Source of the DNA: Ascidiaceihabitans sp039975415
Lineage (GTDB): Bacteria > Pseudomonadota > Alphaproteobacteria > Rhodobacterales > Rhodobacteraceae
Reading direction: 5' to 3' (one strand)
NCBI RefSeq assembly: GCF_039975415.1
Contig: NZ_JBDWHD010000009.1
DNA length: 64,000 nt
Below are positions 1 through 7,895 of this stretch, in pieces; position 1 is the stretch's first letter; each line of letters begins with the position of its first letter. The notes below the pieces were generated by a model that did no database searches, was not told where the DNA came from, and worked only from the letters and a program-made list of their open reading frames with translations. The position numbers and the translations under genes are program-made.

Positions 1-562
1 CATCCTCGTCGATGTCGACGACGCGGGCCGGTTTGCCGTCTTCCAATGCCGCAAGCGCCATCTTCATCAAACGTTCTTGTTCCACTGCCTCTTTGTCACC
101 ACCGCGCACCTTGCGCACAAGGTTCTGCAACCGCTTTTCGATGCTTTCGATATCGGCCAGCATCAATTCGGTCTCAATCGTTTCGGCGTCAGCCACCGGA
201 TCAACGCGGCCTTCAACATGGGTCACATCGCCATCTTCAAAGCAGCGCAACACATGGGCAATCGCGTCAACTTCGCGGATGTTGGCCAGAAACTGGTTGC
301 CAAGACCTTCGCCTTTGGATGCGCCTTTGACCAGGCCTGCGATGTCCACAAAGGTCATGCGCGTCGGAATGATGGATTTGGAGCTGGCAATCGCTGCCAA
401 TTTGTCCAACCGCGCGTCAGGCACAGCCACCTCACCCACATTTGGCTCGATCGTGCAGAACGGAAAATTCGCAGCCTGCGCCGCAGCCGTTTTGGTCAGC
501 GCATTAAACAGCGTGGACTTGCCGACATTTGGCAATCCGACGATACCCATTTTAAAACCCAT
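1..562 (-). CDS. ychF: Ribosome-associated GTPase/ATPase YchF (5' part only)
   Basis: This is the N-terminal part (about 187 codons) of YchF/EngD, an Obg-family P-loop NTPase that binds ribosomes and prefers ATP to GTP; the rest lies left of the window. The protein opens MGFKMGIVGLPNVGKSTLFN with the G1/Walker A motif GLPNVGKST at residues 9-17. FPFCTIEPNVG (switch I region) and DIAGLVKGASKGEGLGN (the characteristic YchF DxAG motif) follow. An alternative ATG four codons downstream is also possible. The gene diverges from trpA, with 137 bases between the starts. Identification is firm; only completeness is limited by the window edge. Confidence 0.95.
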   Translation of the reverse strand, partial: MGFKMGIVGLPNVGKSTLFNALTKTAAAQAANFPFCTIEPNVGEVAVPDARLDKLAAIASSKSIIPTRMTFVDIAGLVKGASKGEGLGNQFLANIREVDAIAHVLRCFEDGDVTHVEGRVDPVADAETIETELMLADIESIEKRLQNLVRKVRGGDKEAVEQERLMKMALAALEDGKPARVVDIDED

Positions 563-699
563 GGCGCGTTCTCCTGATAACAGTTTGGCGCCTGATACGC
601 TTATTCCCAAAACATGAAAAGGCCCAAGATGAACAGGTGTCTTGCGTTTCTTGCGCCGAGTTGGCAAAGCGGTGCGACAGATATGAAGGGATACGCGCC

Positions 700-1491
700 A
701 TGACACGGATCGATGCAAAATTCGCAGAGCTGAAAGCCGCCAACAAAAAGGCGTTCGTGTCTTACGTGATGGCGGGCGACCCGGACTTTGAAACATCCCT
801 CGACGTTGTCAAAGGATTGCCAGCAGCTGGCGTGGACATCATCGAGTTGGGCCTGCCCTTCACAGACCCGATGGCAGACGGCCCGACCATTCAATTGGCG
901 GGGCAACGCGCTTTGGAAGGCGGCATGACGCTGAACAAGACGTTGGAACTGGCGCGACGGTTTCGGGAAGACGACGACACCACCCCGATCGTGCTGATGG
1001 GCTACTACAATCCCATCTATTCGCGCGGCGTTGACCGCTTTCTGGAAGACGCAAAAGCGGCTGGCATCGACGGGTTGATCGTGGTGGATCTGCCACCGGA
1101 AGAAGACAGTGAACTGTGTATTCCGGCGCAAAACGCCGGTTTGAACTTTATCCGGCTGGCCACCCCCACAACCGATGAAAAACGCTTGCCGCGTGTTTTG
1201 CAAAACACATCCGGATTTGTCTATTACGTGTCGATCAACGGCATCACCGGTTCCGCCGAGGCCGAAGCCACAAACGTGGGTCCCGAAGTTTCCCGCATCA
1301 AAAGCTCAACGGATTTGCCTGTGATTGTTGGGTTCGGAATCAATACGCCGGAAAAGGCCGAAAACATCGCCTCCGTTGCGGATGGTGCAGTCGTAGGCTC
1401 CGCTATCGTGTCAAAACTGGCGTCTGGCGCACCGGTATCAGAGGTTCTGGATTTCGTGAAATCCTTGTCAGATGGCGCACATCGCGCCTGA
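700..1491 (+). CDS. trpA: Tryptophan synthase alpha subunit
   Basis: TrpA (263 aa) is a TIM-barrel enzyme that cleaves indole-3-glycerol phosphate to indole and glyceraldehyde 3-phosphate, passing indole to TrpB through a tunnel in the alpha2beta2 complex. The catalytic pair is visible as Glu49 (DIIELGLPF) and Asp60 (DPMADGPTIQ), with the same numbering as the Salmonella enzyme. The phosphate-binding stretch VGFGINTPEKA is near residue 210. I chose the ATG at 700 because GAAGGG sits nine bases upstream; the frame stays open to 637, but those extra residues are not TrpA-like. The partner trpB is about 10 kb away on the other strand, so expression of the two subunits is not coupled by one transcript. 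Confidence 0.97.
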   Translation: MTRIDAKFAELKAANKKAFVSYVMAGDPDFETSLDVVKGLPAAGVDIIELGLPFTDPMADGPTIQLAGQRALEGGMTLNKTLELARRFREDDDTTPIVLMGYYNPIYSRGVDRFLEDAKAAGIDGLIVVDLPPEEDSELCIPAQNAGLNFIRLATPTTDEKRLPRVLQNTSGFVYYVSINGITGSAEAEATNVGPEVSRIKSSTDLPVIVGFGINTPEKAENIASVADGAVVGSAIVSKLASGAPVSEVLDFVKSLSDGAHRA

Positions 1492-1536
1492 AGCCAGAGC
1501 CCAGAAAACTTGAGTAACATCAAGGTCGTTTCGTAA

Positions 1537-1554
1537 GGTGGACTTCAGTCCACC
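1537..1554. other. 8-bp hairpin at the end of the MarR gene
   Basis: GGTGGACT and AGTCCACC form a perfect 8-bp stem with a 2-base loop across the MarR stop codon, in the space between the convergent trpA and MarR genes. It lacks a clear U-run on either strand, so it is at best a weak or bidirectional terminator. Confidence 0.4.
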
Positions 1555-2009
1555 CCGTCGGTCTTGTTGCGGCGCTCGTCCAGAAAGACACGCAGTTCTG
1601 TCAGAACGGGTTTGATAGCTGCCAATCGGTTCAAGTCAAAGGCTTTGATCAAGTCCATAGAATCGCCCGCCAGATCCGTGATCGTTTGCGCACGCAGATC
1701 TTTTCCAGCCTGCGTGAGCCAAACCTGCTTGGACCGCCCATCGTTAGGATTGGCACGGATTTCAACCAGATCGCGGGCCAAAAGCCCCTTCAATGTGTGC
1801 GTCATCGAGGTTTTTGGAACCTGAAACGCCCGCGCCATCGTCAATGGTGTCTGCCCGTCTTTGACACGGGTCAGATGGTTCAAAACCGTAAAGTGAGGCG
1901 CGATTAACCCGTCCGGCAAACGCGCCTCCAATGACGCCCGCGTCAATTGTTCAATGATCCCGATTTCGTTGAAAATCTCGAAAATCAGGGTCGGTTCGTA
2001 ATCAGGCAT
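1545..2009 (-). CDS. MarR-family transcriptional regulator
   Basis: This 154-aa protein has the size and layout of a MarR dimer. A helical N-terminus is followed by a winged helix with the recognition region MARAFQVPKTSMTHTLKGLL (about residues 60-80), then the wing with the diagnostic NPNDGRSKQVWLT (about 90-102). MarR proteins usually repress neighbouring genes and release DNA on binding small phenolic or oxidative ligands. The gene overlaps the end of the upstream nitroreductase-like gene by 8 bases, so the two are co-transcribed. A strong palindrome at 3165-3182 ahead of that operon is the obvious candidate operator. The ligand cannot be read from the sequence. Confidence 0.92.
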   Translation of the reverse strand: MPDYEPTLIFEIFNEIGIIEQLTRASLEARLPDGLIAPHFTVLNHLTRVKDGQTPLTMARAFQVPKTSMTHTLKGLLARDLVEIRANPNDGRSKQVWLTQAGKDLRAQTITDLAGDSMDLIKAFDLNRLAAIKPVLTELRVFLDERRNKTDGVD

Positions 2010-3108
2010 GCTTCAATTTGTGCTCCAACGCCCATCGCGGCGTGCGCGGGATTGTTGGACCGTAGCCCAAGCGGCCCAGCATTTGAACCGTTTCTCCGGG
2101 ACCGGCAAAAATCTCGTGGGCCGCCGCATAGTGATCGTGCATCTCCGGATACTCCTGCAAACACTGACTGACAGGGTGCAACGCCAAACCTGCTTGCGTC
2201 GTTGCAAGGTTCAAACGCAGCCACCGCGCCCCGGCGTCAAGTTGGTCGGCCCTTGTGTTTGTTTTACTGGTCAAAACCGCATAGGCAGGCGTCGCCTCTA
2301 ACATGGTTTTGTACATGCGCACCCCTTCCTCAAATGAATAGGTGCCCGGCGTTGCAAGGTCTTCACGCGACACCATCCCCAAGGCCATCGCACTTTCCAG
2401 AAAACCGCCCCCAATGTCCAATCCATCAGGTGACGCATTGATCTCGGACTTGCCCATCCGCATCAAATCAATACTTTCTTGCAACGTGCGCGGCGTTTCA
2501 TATTCAACTTGCCACGCGTCAAATGTCAGCTTGCGCACAGTCTCAACTACAGCAGGGTCCGTATAAATGTCTGCAAATGTAGCCAGTTTTTCGGCCAAGC
2601 TTTCTGGCACAGGCTTGTCTTCAAACGGCTCTTTACATGATCTGCGGTTCATTATTCCGGCCACCATCGGATCTGCATTGCCCTCGCTTGCGAATGTCAG
2701 GGTCGCAACAGGACCGTTCGCGCCATCGGGAAACGGCTGCATGTCAACACTGTATCCCATGGACGACGCCGCAATGCGCGTCTGCTCCAACACGCATCCC
2801 ATTCCGATCATGATTTGACGGTCAAAGGGGTCGGTTTCAGGTAGGCGCTTGGATGTGTCGTGATGCAACAGCAGCCCATCGTCCCCCACCAATTCAATCA
2901 TCCATGGTTGTAGGTTGTGCGGATTGGGTGCCAGCAAACCAAAGGACACAGCATTCAGGCGCGGGTCATCGTATCCCCCCGCCATATCCCACGGCGCAAG
3001 TGCCGCATGCGGGGTACGCGTCCCCCAAAAGGTTGCGACTGAAGCGTTTGCGGCCAGAACGGCGCCGCCCCCGATCAGGGCGATGGCTTTGCGGCGGGAT
3101 ACAGGCAT
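2002..3108 (-). CDS. Tat-exported nitroreductase-like FMN oxidoreductase
   Basis: This 368-aa protein begins MPVSRRKAIALIGGGAVLAA, a twin-arginine signal (S-R-R-K-A followed by a hydrophobic run), so it is probably folded with its cofactor and exported. The mature part has nitroreductase-fold features: NPHNLQPWMIEL near residue 55, where such proteins bind FMN phosphate, a central RRSCKEPFEDK stretch, and a C-terminal GETVQMLGRLGYGP. This resembles the large two-lobed nitroreductase/Acg-type group rather than the roughly 200-aa housekeeping enzymes. I chose the ATG at 3108 because GGAG lies six bases upstream; an in-frame ATG at 3120 would weaken the signal. It overlaps the MarR gene by 8 bases. 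Substrate unknown. Confidence 0.8.
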   Translation of the reverse strand: MPVSRRKAIALIGGGAVLAANASVATFWGTRTPHAALAPWDMAGGYDDPRLNAVSFGLLAPNPHNLQPWMIELVGDDGLLLHHDTSKRLPETDPFDRQIMIGMGCVLEQTRIAASSMGYSVDMQPFPDGANGPVATLTFASEGNADPMVAGIMNRRSCKEPFEDKPVPESLAEKLATFADIYTDPAVVETVRKLTFDAWQVEYETPRTLQESIDLMRMGKSEINASPDGLDIGGGFLESAMALGMVSREDLATPGTYSFEEGVRMYKTMLEATPAYAVLTSKTNTRADQLDAGARWLRLNLATTQAGLALHPVSQCLQEYPEMHDHYAAAHEIFAGPGETVQMLGRLGYGPTIPRTPRWALEHKLKHA

Positions 3109-3121
3109 GAAAATCTCCATT

Positions 3122-3145
3122 TGGTACGATATCGAACTATATAGT
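3122..3145. promoter_or_regulatory. Imperfect copy of the MarR-type operator
   Basis: GGTACGATATCGAACT repeats ten bases (TACGATATCG) of the perfect palindrome centred 40 bases away and overlaps ACTATATAGT, a 10-bp palindrome. It lies directly upstream of the nitroreductase-like start, as expected for a second, weaker operator. Inferred from symmetry and position only. Confidence 0.5.
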
Positions 3146-3164
3146 AAGCCAGCACCTTCGAAAC

Positions 3165-3182
3165 AAGTACGATATCGTACTT
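3165..3182. promoter_or_regulatory. 18-bp perfect palindrome, likely MarR operator
   Basis: AAGTACGATATCGTACTT reads identically on both strands. It sits between the divergent nitroreductase-like gene (start 3108) and the lldD-type gene (start 3251). MarR dimers bind palindromes of about this length, and a MarR gene is the second gene of the left-hand operon, so autoregulation plus control of the right-hand gene is plausible. Confidence 0.65.
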
Positions 3183-3250
3183 TATTTCAATCTTGCCACC
3201 AATGCCTCGAATTGGTAACAAAACCTGACCAATATGCGGAGTTCGCAACC

Positions 3251-4417
3251 ATGCCTGTCATCACCAACATCGCCGACTTGAAACGCCTGCACGCGTCACG
3301 TGTGCCGCGCATGTTTTATGATTACGCTGAATCAGGCAGCTGGACAGAACAGACCTTTCGCGAAAATACATCCGACTTCGACCAAATCCGCCTACGTCAG
3401 CGCGTCGCCGTGGATATGACGGGTCGGTCCACCGCCACACAAATGATCGGACAGGACGTGGCCATGCCAGTCGCCTTGGCCCCCGTTGGTCTGACAGGCA
3501 TGCAACACGCAGATGGCGAAATCAAAGCAGCCCGCGCCGCTGAGGCGTTTGGCGTGCCGTATACCCTATCCACAATGTCCATAAACTCGATCGAGGATGT
3601 GGCCGAAGCCACAACAAAGCCTTTCTGGTTCCAGCTTTACACCATGAAAGACACCGATTACGTCAGCCGTCTGATCCAGCGGGCCAAAGATGCGAAATGC
3701 TCTGCTTTGGTCATCACACTGGATCTGCAAATTTTGGGCCAACGTCACAAAGATCTCAAAAACGGCCTATCTGCCCCGCCAAAGCTTACCGCAAAAACGC
3801 TGGCCAACCTGGCGACAAAATGGACATGGGGTCTGGGGATGTTACGTGCCCAGCGGCGCGAATTTGGCAATATCGTAGGCCACGTCGACGGCATCAGCGA
3901 CGCCTCAAGCCTTGGCGCATGGACTGCCGAACAATTCGATCCAAGTCTGGATTGGGACAAGATCGCCAAGTTGAAAGAAGAATGGGGCGGCAAGGTCATT
4001 CTGAAAGGTATTCTGGACGCCGAAGACGCAAAAATGGCGCTTAAAGTCGGCGCTGACGCCATCATCGTATCCAACCACGGCGGGCGACAACTGGATGGTG
4101 CCTTGTCTTCCATTCGCGCATTGCCGTCCATTCTGGAAGCTGTTGGTGATCAGGTCGAAGTGCATATGGACAGCGGTATTCGCAGCGGGCAGGACGTGTT
4201 GAAAGCTGTCGCCATGGGGGCCAAGGGCACTTATATCGGACGCGCCTACATCTATGGGTTGGGTGCAATGGGCCAAGCAGGCGTCACCGAAGCGCTGAAT
4301 GTTATCCACAAGGAACTCGACACCACGATGGCGCTCTGCGGCGAAGTGAATGTTGCCGATTTGGGACGCCAAAACCTACTTGTGCCGCAAGATTTCGAAG
4401 GACGCTGGCAAGACTGA
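3251..4417 (+). CDS. lldD: FMN-dependent alpha-hydroxy-acid dehydrogenase (L-lactate dehydrogenase type)
   Basis: This 388-aa protein belongs to the LldD/glycolate oxidase family, which oxidises L-lactate or similar 2-hydroxy acids using FMN. MFYDYAESGSWTE near residue 20, the FMN-binding PVALAPVGLTGM, FWFQLYTMKD, and the catalytic SNHGGRQLDGA block (His and Arg of HGGRQ near residue 280) followed by MDSGIRSGQDVLKA and GRAYIYGLG are all present. GGAG eight bases before the ATG supports this start. It is transcribed away from the MarR/nitroreductase operon, with the palindromic operator 69 bases upstream of its start. The exact substrate (lactate, glycolate, mandelate) cannot be fixed from sequence alone; lactate is most likely. 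Confidence 0.9.
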   Translation: MPVITNIADLKRLHASRVPRMFYDYAESGSWTEQTFRENTSDFDQIRLRQRVAVDMTGRSTATQMIGQDVAMPVALAPVGLTGMQHADGEIKAARAAEAFGVPYTLSTMSINSIEDVAEATTKPFWFQLYTMKDTDYVSRLIQRAKDAKCSALVITLDLQILGQRHKDLKNGLSAPPKLTAKTLANLATKWTWGLGMLRAQRREFGNIVGHVDGISDASSLGAWTAEQFDPSLDWDKIAKLKEEWGGKVILKGILDAEDAKMALKVGADAIIVSNHGGRQLDGALSSIRALPSILEAVGDQVEVHMDSGIRSGQDVLKAVAMGAKGTYIGRAYIYGLGAMGQAGVTEALNVIHKELDTTMALCGEVNVADLGRQNLLVPQDFEGRWQD

Positions 4418-4440
4418 AGTCTCTGGACTACCGTGACATT

Positions 4441-5058
4441 ATGTTGGTGTTTTCTGATCAAAATCTCGCGTTTCTCGCTGTGCCAAAAACTGGAACCACG
4501 GCCATTGAGATGGCCCTGAAGCCGCGTGCAGATGTTGTTTTCAGCAAACATCGCAAACACATGCCAGCCGCAAAGTACCGCAACAAGATCCTGCCCTTTC
4601 TGGACGGGACACTTGGGGTCCGGCCTGCGGCGTTTGCGGTGATGCGCGACCCCATTGAACAAATCCGCAGTTGGTTTCGGTATCGCAGTGCGCCCCGATT
4701 GAATGGCAGCGCCAAAAGCACAAACGGGTGCAGTTTTGATGATTTCGTGCTGGAAGTGATCAAAAAAGATCACGCGCCATTTGCGGGAATTGGAAGTCAG
4801 TTTTCGTTTTTATGCTCGGGTGCGGGCACTCCGCTGGTTGATCATATCTTTGCCTATGAAAAGCAGCCCAAGCTGATTGCCTTTCTAGAGGACGCCTTCA
4901 ACGCCCCCATGAACTTGCAGCAACGCAATGTGTCACCGCCCGTCAAAGCCCCGCTATCCCCCGAGGTAGAGGAAAAATTACGCGCAGCACGGGCGCAAGA
5001 ATTCGCCCTGTATGACCGTATCGTTGCAGCAGACGGACATTTGATCACGCCCCAGTAG
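4441..5058 (+). CDS. Sulfotransferase-family protein
   Basis: This 205-aa protein shows the two PAPS-binding signatures of sulfotransferases: a 5'-phosphosulfate loop AVPKTGTTAIEMAL near residue 15 and a 3'-phosphate motif VMRDPIEQIRSWFRYR near residue 65. Such enzymes move sulfate from PAPS to hydroxyl or amino groups of small molecules, lipids or sugars. It is shorter than most characterised members and has no signal peptide, so it is probably cytoplasmic. It starts 23 bases after the lldD-type stop and its 3' end overlaps the convergent MFS gene by 14 bases. The acceptor is unknown. Confidence 0.8.
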   Translation: MLVFSDQNLAFLAVPKTGTTAIEMALKPRADVVFSKHRKHMPAAKYRNKILPFLDGTLGVRPAAFAVMRDPIEQIRSWFRYRSAPRLNGSAKSTNGCSFDDFVLEVIKKDHAPFAGIGSQFSFLCSGAGTPLVDHIFAYEKQPKLIAFLEDAFNAPMNLQQRNVSPPVKAPLSPEVEEKLRAARAQEFALYDRIVAADGHLITPQ

Positions 5059-6217
5059 GGGCTTTTGAGACCTCTTGTGCCAACCGACCGTACAACGGCA
5101 CCAACACCACCCCCACCAGCGCCAATAGCGCCGCGACCACGACAAACGCGGTCCGCAATCCAAACCCTTCTGCGACAAATCCCATCAGCGGCGGCCCCAG
5201 AAAGAACGCGCCATACCCGATAGCAGAGGCGCGGCTTATGGCAGTCAAACGCACTTCCCCACGCACACTACGCCCCAGCAGGCCAAGTGCCAAAGGCGCC
5301 ACCACGGACACCCCCAAACCGCCAAGGCCAAAACCCAGATAGGCCACTGCCAGATTGGGCGCGATCCCTGCCAAAAACATCCCGAACGCTGATATCAAAA
5401 GCGCTATGATCATCGCGTGAATGTCCCGCCCCGTATAATTGATAAAGTGCCATCCCAAGCGACCGATCCCCATGGTCAGCCCCAATATTGCAGGCCCCAT
5501 AGCCCCTTGTGCCGCCCCACCTTGTAAGGTGCGTTCAATATGCAGCGCGGACCATCCTTCGCTGGACGCTTCCGCCAGAAAGGCAACCAGCACCACAGCG
5601 CCGGCCGTCAAGACAAACCCCAACGGGACACGCGCAGGCAGCGCATCTATGCCCGTCTCAAGTCCGTGCCTTTTGGGAATACGCATCACAAGGCACAGAC
5701 AAACAATGCCCACGCCGAAAACAATGAAGATCGACAACGTGGCCCATCCCGCCTCGCGCATCCAACCAGTGGCAAGCGCCGCCCCTGCGTAGGAGAACGA
5801 ATAAAGCCCATGGTTCAGGTTCATCAAAGCCACCCTGGTGTCGGCTTCGACTTCGGCGATTTCGGCATTGGCCAACACATCAACGATTCCCGCCCCTGCT
5901 GCCATCACCCCCAACGCGAGACCGAAGAAAACGATCTGTGACGACATACCAACAAAAATGAACCCCGTTCCAACCAAAAAGCTGCCCACCATCAAACTGT
6001 AAGCCCCCACCCACTTATGGGCCAATGGGGCCAACCACATGGCCAGCAAAGCACCGACAGATGCCAGCAACATTACCAGTCCGTAAACACTATCTGATGC
6101 TTCGATTTCAGATTTTAAAACAGGGGCTTGCGCAGAAAACGACGCCCATGCCAGACCAATCACCAAAAAGCTGGCCAACGGGGCGCGGGTGCGCGATATG
6201 TCCTGGAGAATGCTCAT
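5045..6217 (-). CDS. MFS transporter
   Basis: This 390-aa protein has about twelve hydrophobic segments and no soluble domain, the usual size of a major facilitator permease. Between segments 2 and 3 it carries APLAHKWVGA and between 8 and 9 GIGRLGWHFINYTGRD, the loops where MFS motif A variants fall. A conserved acidic stretch, NAEIAEVEADTRVALMNLNH, follows the fourth segment and resembles YbjJ-type members, for which sugar or drug substrates have been suggested. I used the ATG at 6217; an upstream TTG at 6259 would only add a non-family extension. No neighbouring catabolic operon points to the substrate. Confidence 0.82.
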   Translation of the reverse strand: MSILQDISRTRAPLASFLVIGLAWASFSAQAPVLKSEIEASDSVYGLVMLLASVGALLAMWLAPLAHKWVGAYSLMVGSFLVGTGFIFVGMSSQIVFFGLALGVMAAGAGIVDVLANAEIAEVEADTRVALMNLNHGLYSFSYAGAALATGWMREAGWATLSIFIVFGVGIVCLCLVMRIPKRHGLETGIDALPARVPLGFVLTAGAVVLVAFLAEASSEGWSALHIERTLQGGAAQGAMGPAILGLTMGIGRLGWHFINYTGRDIHAMIIALLISAFGMFLAGIAPNLAVAYLGFGLGGLGVSVVAPLALGLLGRSVRGEVRLTAISRASAIGYGAFFLGPPLMGFVAEGFGLRTAFVVVAALLALVGVVLVPLYGRLAQEVSKAPTGA

Positions 6218-6399
6218 CACGGTCTCTGGTGACAGCCTTTGATTGCAGGGACAAGACAAAGACGCCGTCGCTTTGGTTTTTGCCTCTTCCCCTGCCCGAT
6301 AATCCGGTCTATACGCGCGACTTCACGCGGGACGACAGCCTTGGAGGCGTCCCGATGACTTACATGGGCCCTGCGCCCAAGAAAATATTGGAGAATACT

Positions 6400-7038
6400 A
6401 TGGCTGGAGAGATTCCTGATCTCGAAGCTTTGGAACGGACGGGGACAGGCAAGGGCGCCGCTCGTCAGGCACGCCGCGATGGCATGGTTCCGGGCATTGT
6501 TTTTGGTGGTGACGTAGATCCTTTGCCGATCAACGTCCCCTTCAACAAGCTGTTCAAAATGTTGAAAGCGGGCCGCTTTAAGTCGACCCTGTTCAACATG
6601 AAGGTTGAAGGCCACGACGACGTGCGTGTGATCTGCCGCGACGTACAGCGCCACGTTGTCAAAGACTTGCCAACGCACGTTGATTTCATGCGCTTGAAGC
6701 GCACCACAAAAATCAACCTGTTCATCAACGTTGAAGCATCCGGCGAAGACGTATCGCCCGGCATCAAGAAGGGCGGCGTTCTGACGCTGGTCCGTTCCGA
6801 AGTCGAACTGGTTGTGACAGCTGCGGACATTCCTGAATTCATCACAGTTGACGTGTCCGAACTGGACATCGGCGACAACGCGACAATTTCGAACGTGAAG
6901 CTGCCTGCAGGCTGCAAACCAACGATTGACCGCGACTTTGTGATCGCTCAGGTATCTGCGCCATCCGGTCTGCGGTCTTCCGAAAGCGAAGATGACGCCG
7001 CTGACGAAGCTGGTGAAGACGCCGCAGCAGAAGAATAA
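6400..7038 (+). CDS. rplY: 50S ribosomal protein L25/general stress protein CTC
   Basis: This 212-aa protein is the long (CTC) form of L25. An N-terminal 5S-rRNA-binding domain (GTGKGAARQARRDGMVPGIV, residues 15-34) is followed by a C-terminal TL5-type beta domain (INLFINVEASGEDVSPGIKKGG; PEFITVDVSELDIGDNATISN). It ends in an acidic alanine-rich tail. GGAGA six bases ahead supports the ATG at 6400. L25 binds 5S rRNA in the central protuberance of the 50S subunit. It precedes pth, a common pairing in bacteria, but a terminator separates the two genes here. Confidence 0.95.
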   Translation: MAGEIPDLEALERTGTGKGAARQARRDGMVPGIVFGGDVDPLPINVPFNKLFKMLKAGRFKSTLFNMKVEGHDDVRVICRDVQRHVVKDLPTHVDFMRLKRTTKINLFINVEASGEDVSPGIKKGGVLTLVRSEVELVVTAADIPEFITVDVSELDIGDNATISNVKLPAGCKPTIDRDFVIAQVSAPSGLRSSESEDDAADEAGEDAAAEE

Positions 7039-7063
7039 GCCAATCCCGCAAGGGTTTGCTGTG

Positions 7064-7095
7064 AACGGGGTGCCTATCGGGTGCCCCGTTTTTTT
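7064..7095 (+). terminator. Rho-independent terminator after rplY
   Basis: AACGGGG pairs with CCCCGTT (with further G-U and G-C pairs inside) around a short loop, followed directly by a run of seven T residues. It lies 25 bases after the rplY stop and would limit read-through into pth. Confidence 0.85.
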
Positions 7096-7169
7096 GTGTG
7101 CCGCGGCCTCTTGGCTGGAGCATTCACAAGCGGCTGTGTAATGTCGCACCAACCAAATGGGGAAGAAAC

Positions 7170-7895
7170 ATGAAACTGATCGTGGGTTTGGGCAATCCAG
7201 GGGCCAAATATGCGGGACACCGCCATAACATCGGCTTCATGGCCTTGGATATGATCGCCGCCGATCACGGCTTTGGCCCGTGGAAAGGCAAACACAACGG
7301 GGCCGTGTCCGAAGGCCGCTTCGGGTCGGACCGTGCCGCTTTGCTAAAGCCAGAAACCTTCATGAACAATTCTGGCCAATCAGTGCAGGCCGCAATGCGG
7401 TTTTACAAGCTGACCCCGGAGGATGTCATTGTTTTGCATGATGAAATTGATCTGGCCCCCGGCAAAGTCAAATACAAGATGGGCGGTGGGCACGCAGGCC
7501 ACAACGGGTTGCGATCCATCCACCAACACATCGGCCCCGAATACGGGCGCGTGCGCTTGGGCGTGGGCCATCCCGGCCACAAAGACCGCGTGCCGGGGTA
7601 TGTGTTGCATGATTTTGCACGCGCTGATCAGGACTGGCTGGACGATGTGCTGCGGGGCTGTGCCGATGGTGCGCCACATCTGGCCACAGGTGACAGCGCA
7701 AAGTTTATGAACGCTGTCGGGATGCGTGTGTCGCCACAACGGCCAAGTTCCGGCACCAAAGCCCCCAACAAGACTTCGGCGAAAACGGCGAGCAAAACGG
7801 CGGCTAAACCTTCGGGCGAAGCCCCAAAAACCGCCCCCGAGGCCACACCCGACACTCGAAACGCAATGCAAAAGCTGATGGACAAGTTCAAATGA
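7170..7895 (+). CDS. pth: Peptidyl-tRNA hydrolase
   Basis: Pth (241 aa) releases peptides from peptidyl-tRNA that has dropped off the ribosome. It opens MKLIVGLGNPGAKYAGHRHN with the family signature Asn and catalytic His20; KPETFMNNSGQSV and HDEIDLAPGKVKYKMGGGHAGHNGLRS carry the other conserved Asn and Asp residues. GGGGAAG lies ahead of the ATG. The last 50 or so residues are a low-complexity Lys/Ala/Pro/Thr tail ending DTRNAMQKLMDKFK, beyond the usual core of about 190 residues. The stop overlaps the start of the next gene (ATGA). Confidence 0.96.
   Translation: MKLIVGLGNPGAKYAGHRHNIGFMALDMIAADHGFGPWKGKHNGAVSEGRFGSDRAALLKPETFMNNSGQSVQAAMRFYKLTPEDVIVLHDEIDLAPGKVKYKMGGGHAGHNGLRSIHQHIGPEYGRVRLGVGHPGHKDRVPGYVLHDFARADQDWLDDVLRGCADGAPHLATGDSAKFMNAVGMRVSPQRPSSGTKAPNKTSAKTASKTAAKPSGEAPKTAPEATPDTRNAMQKLMDKFK

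Noticed and set aside
12..617. Long plus-strand frame at the left edge
   Set aside because: It is the antisense of ychF, whose motifs are unambiguous on the minus strand.
6025..6399. 125-residue N-terminal extension of rplY
   Set aside because: It overlaps the MFS coding region antisense, and a good ribosome site and the L25 start lie at 6400.
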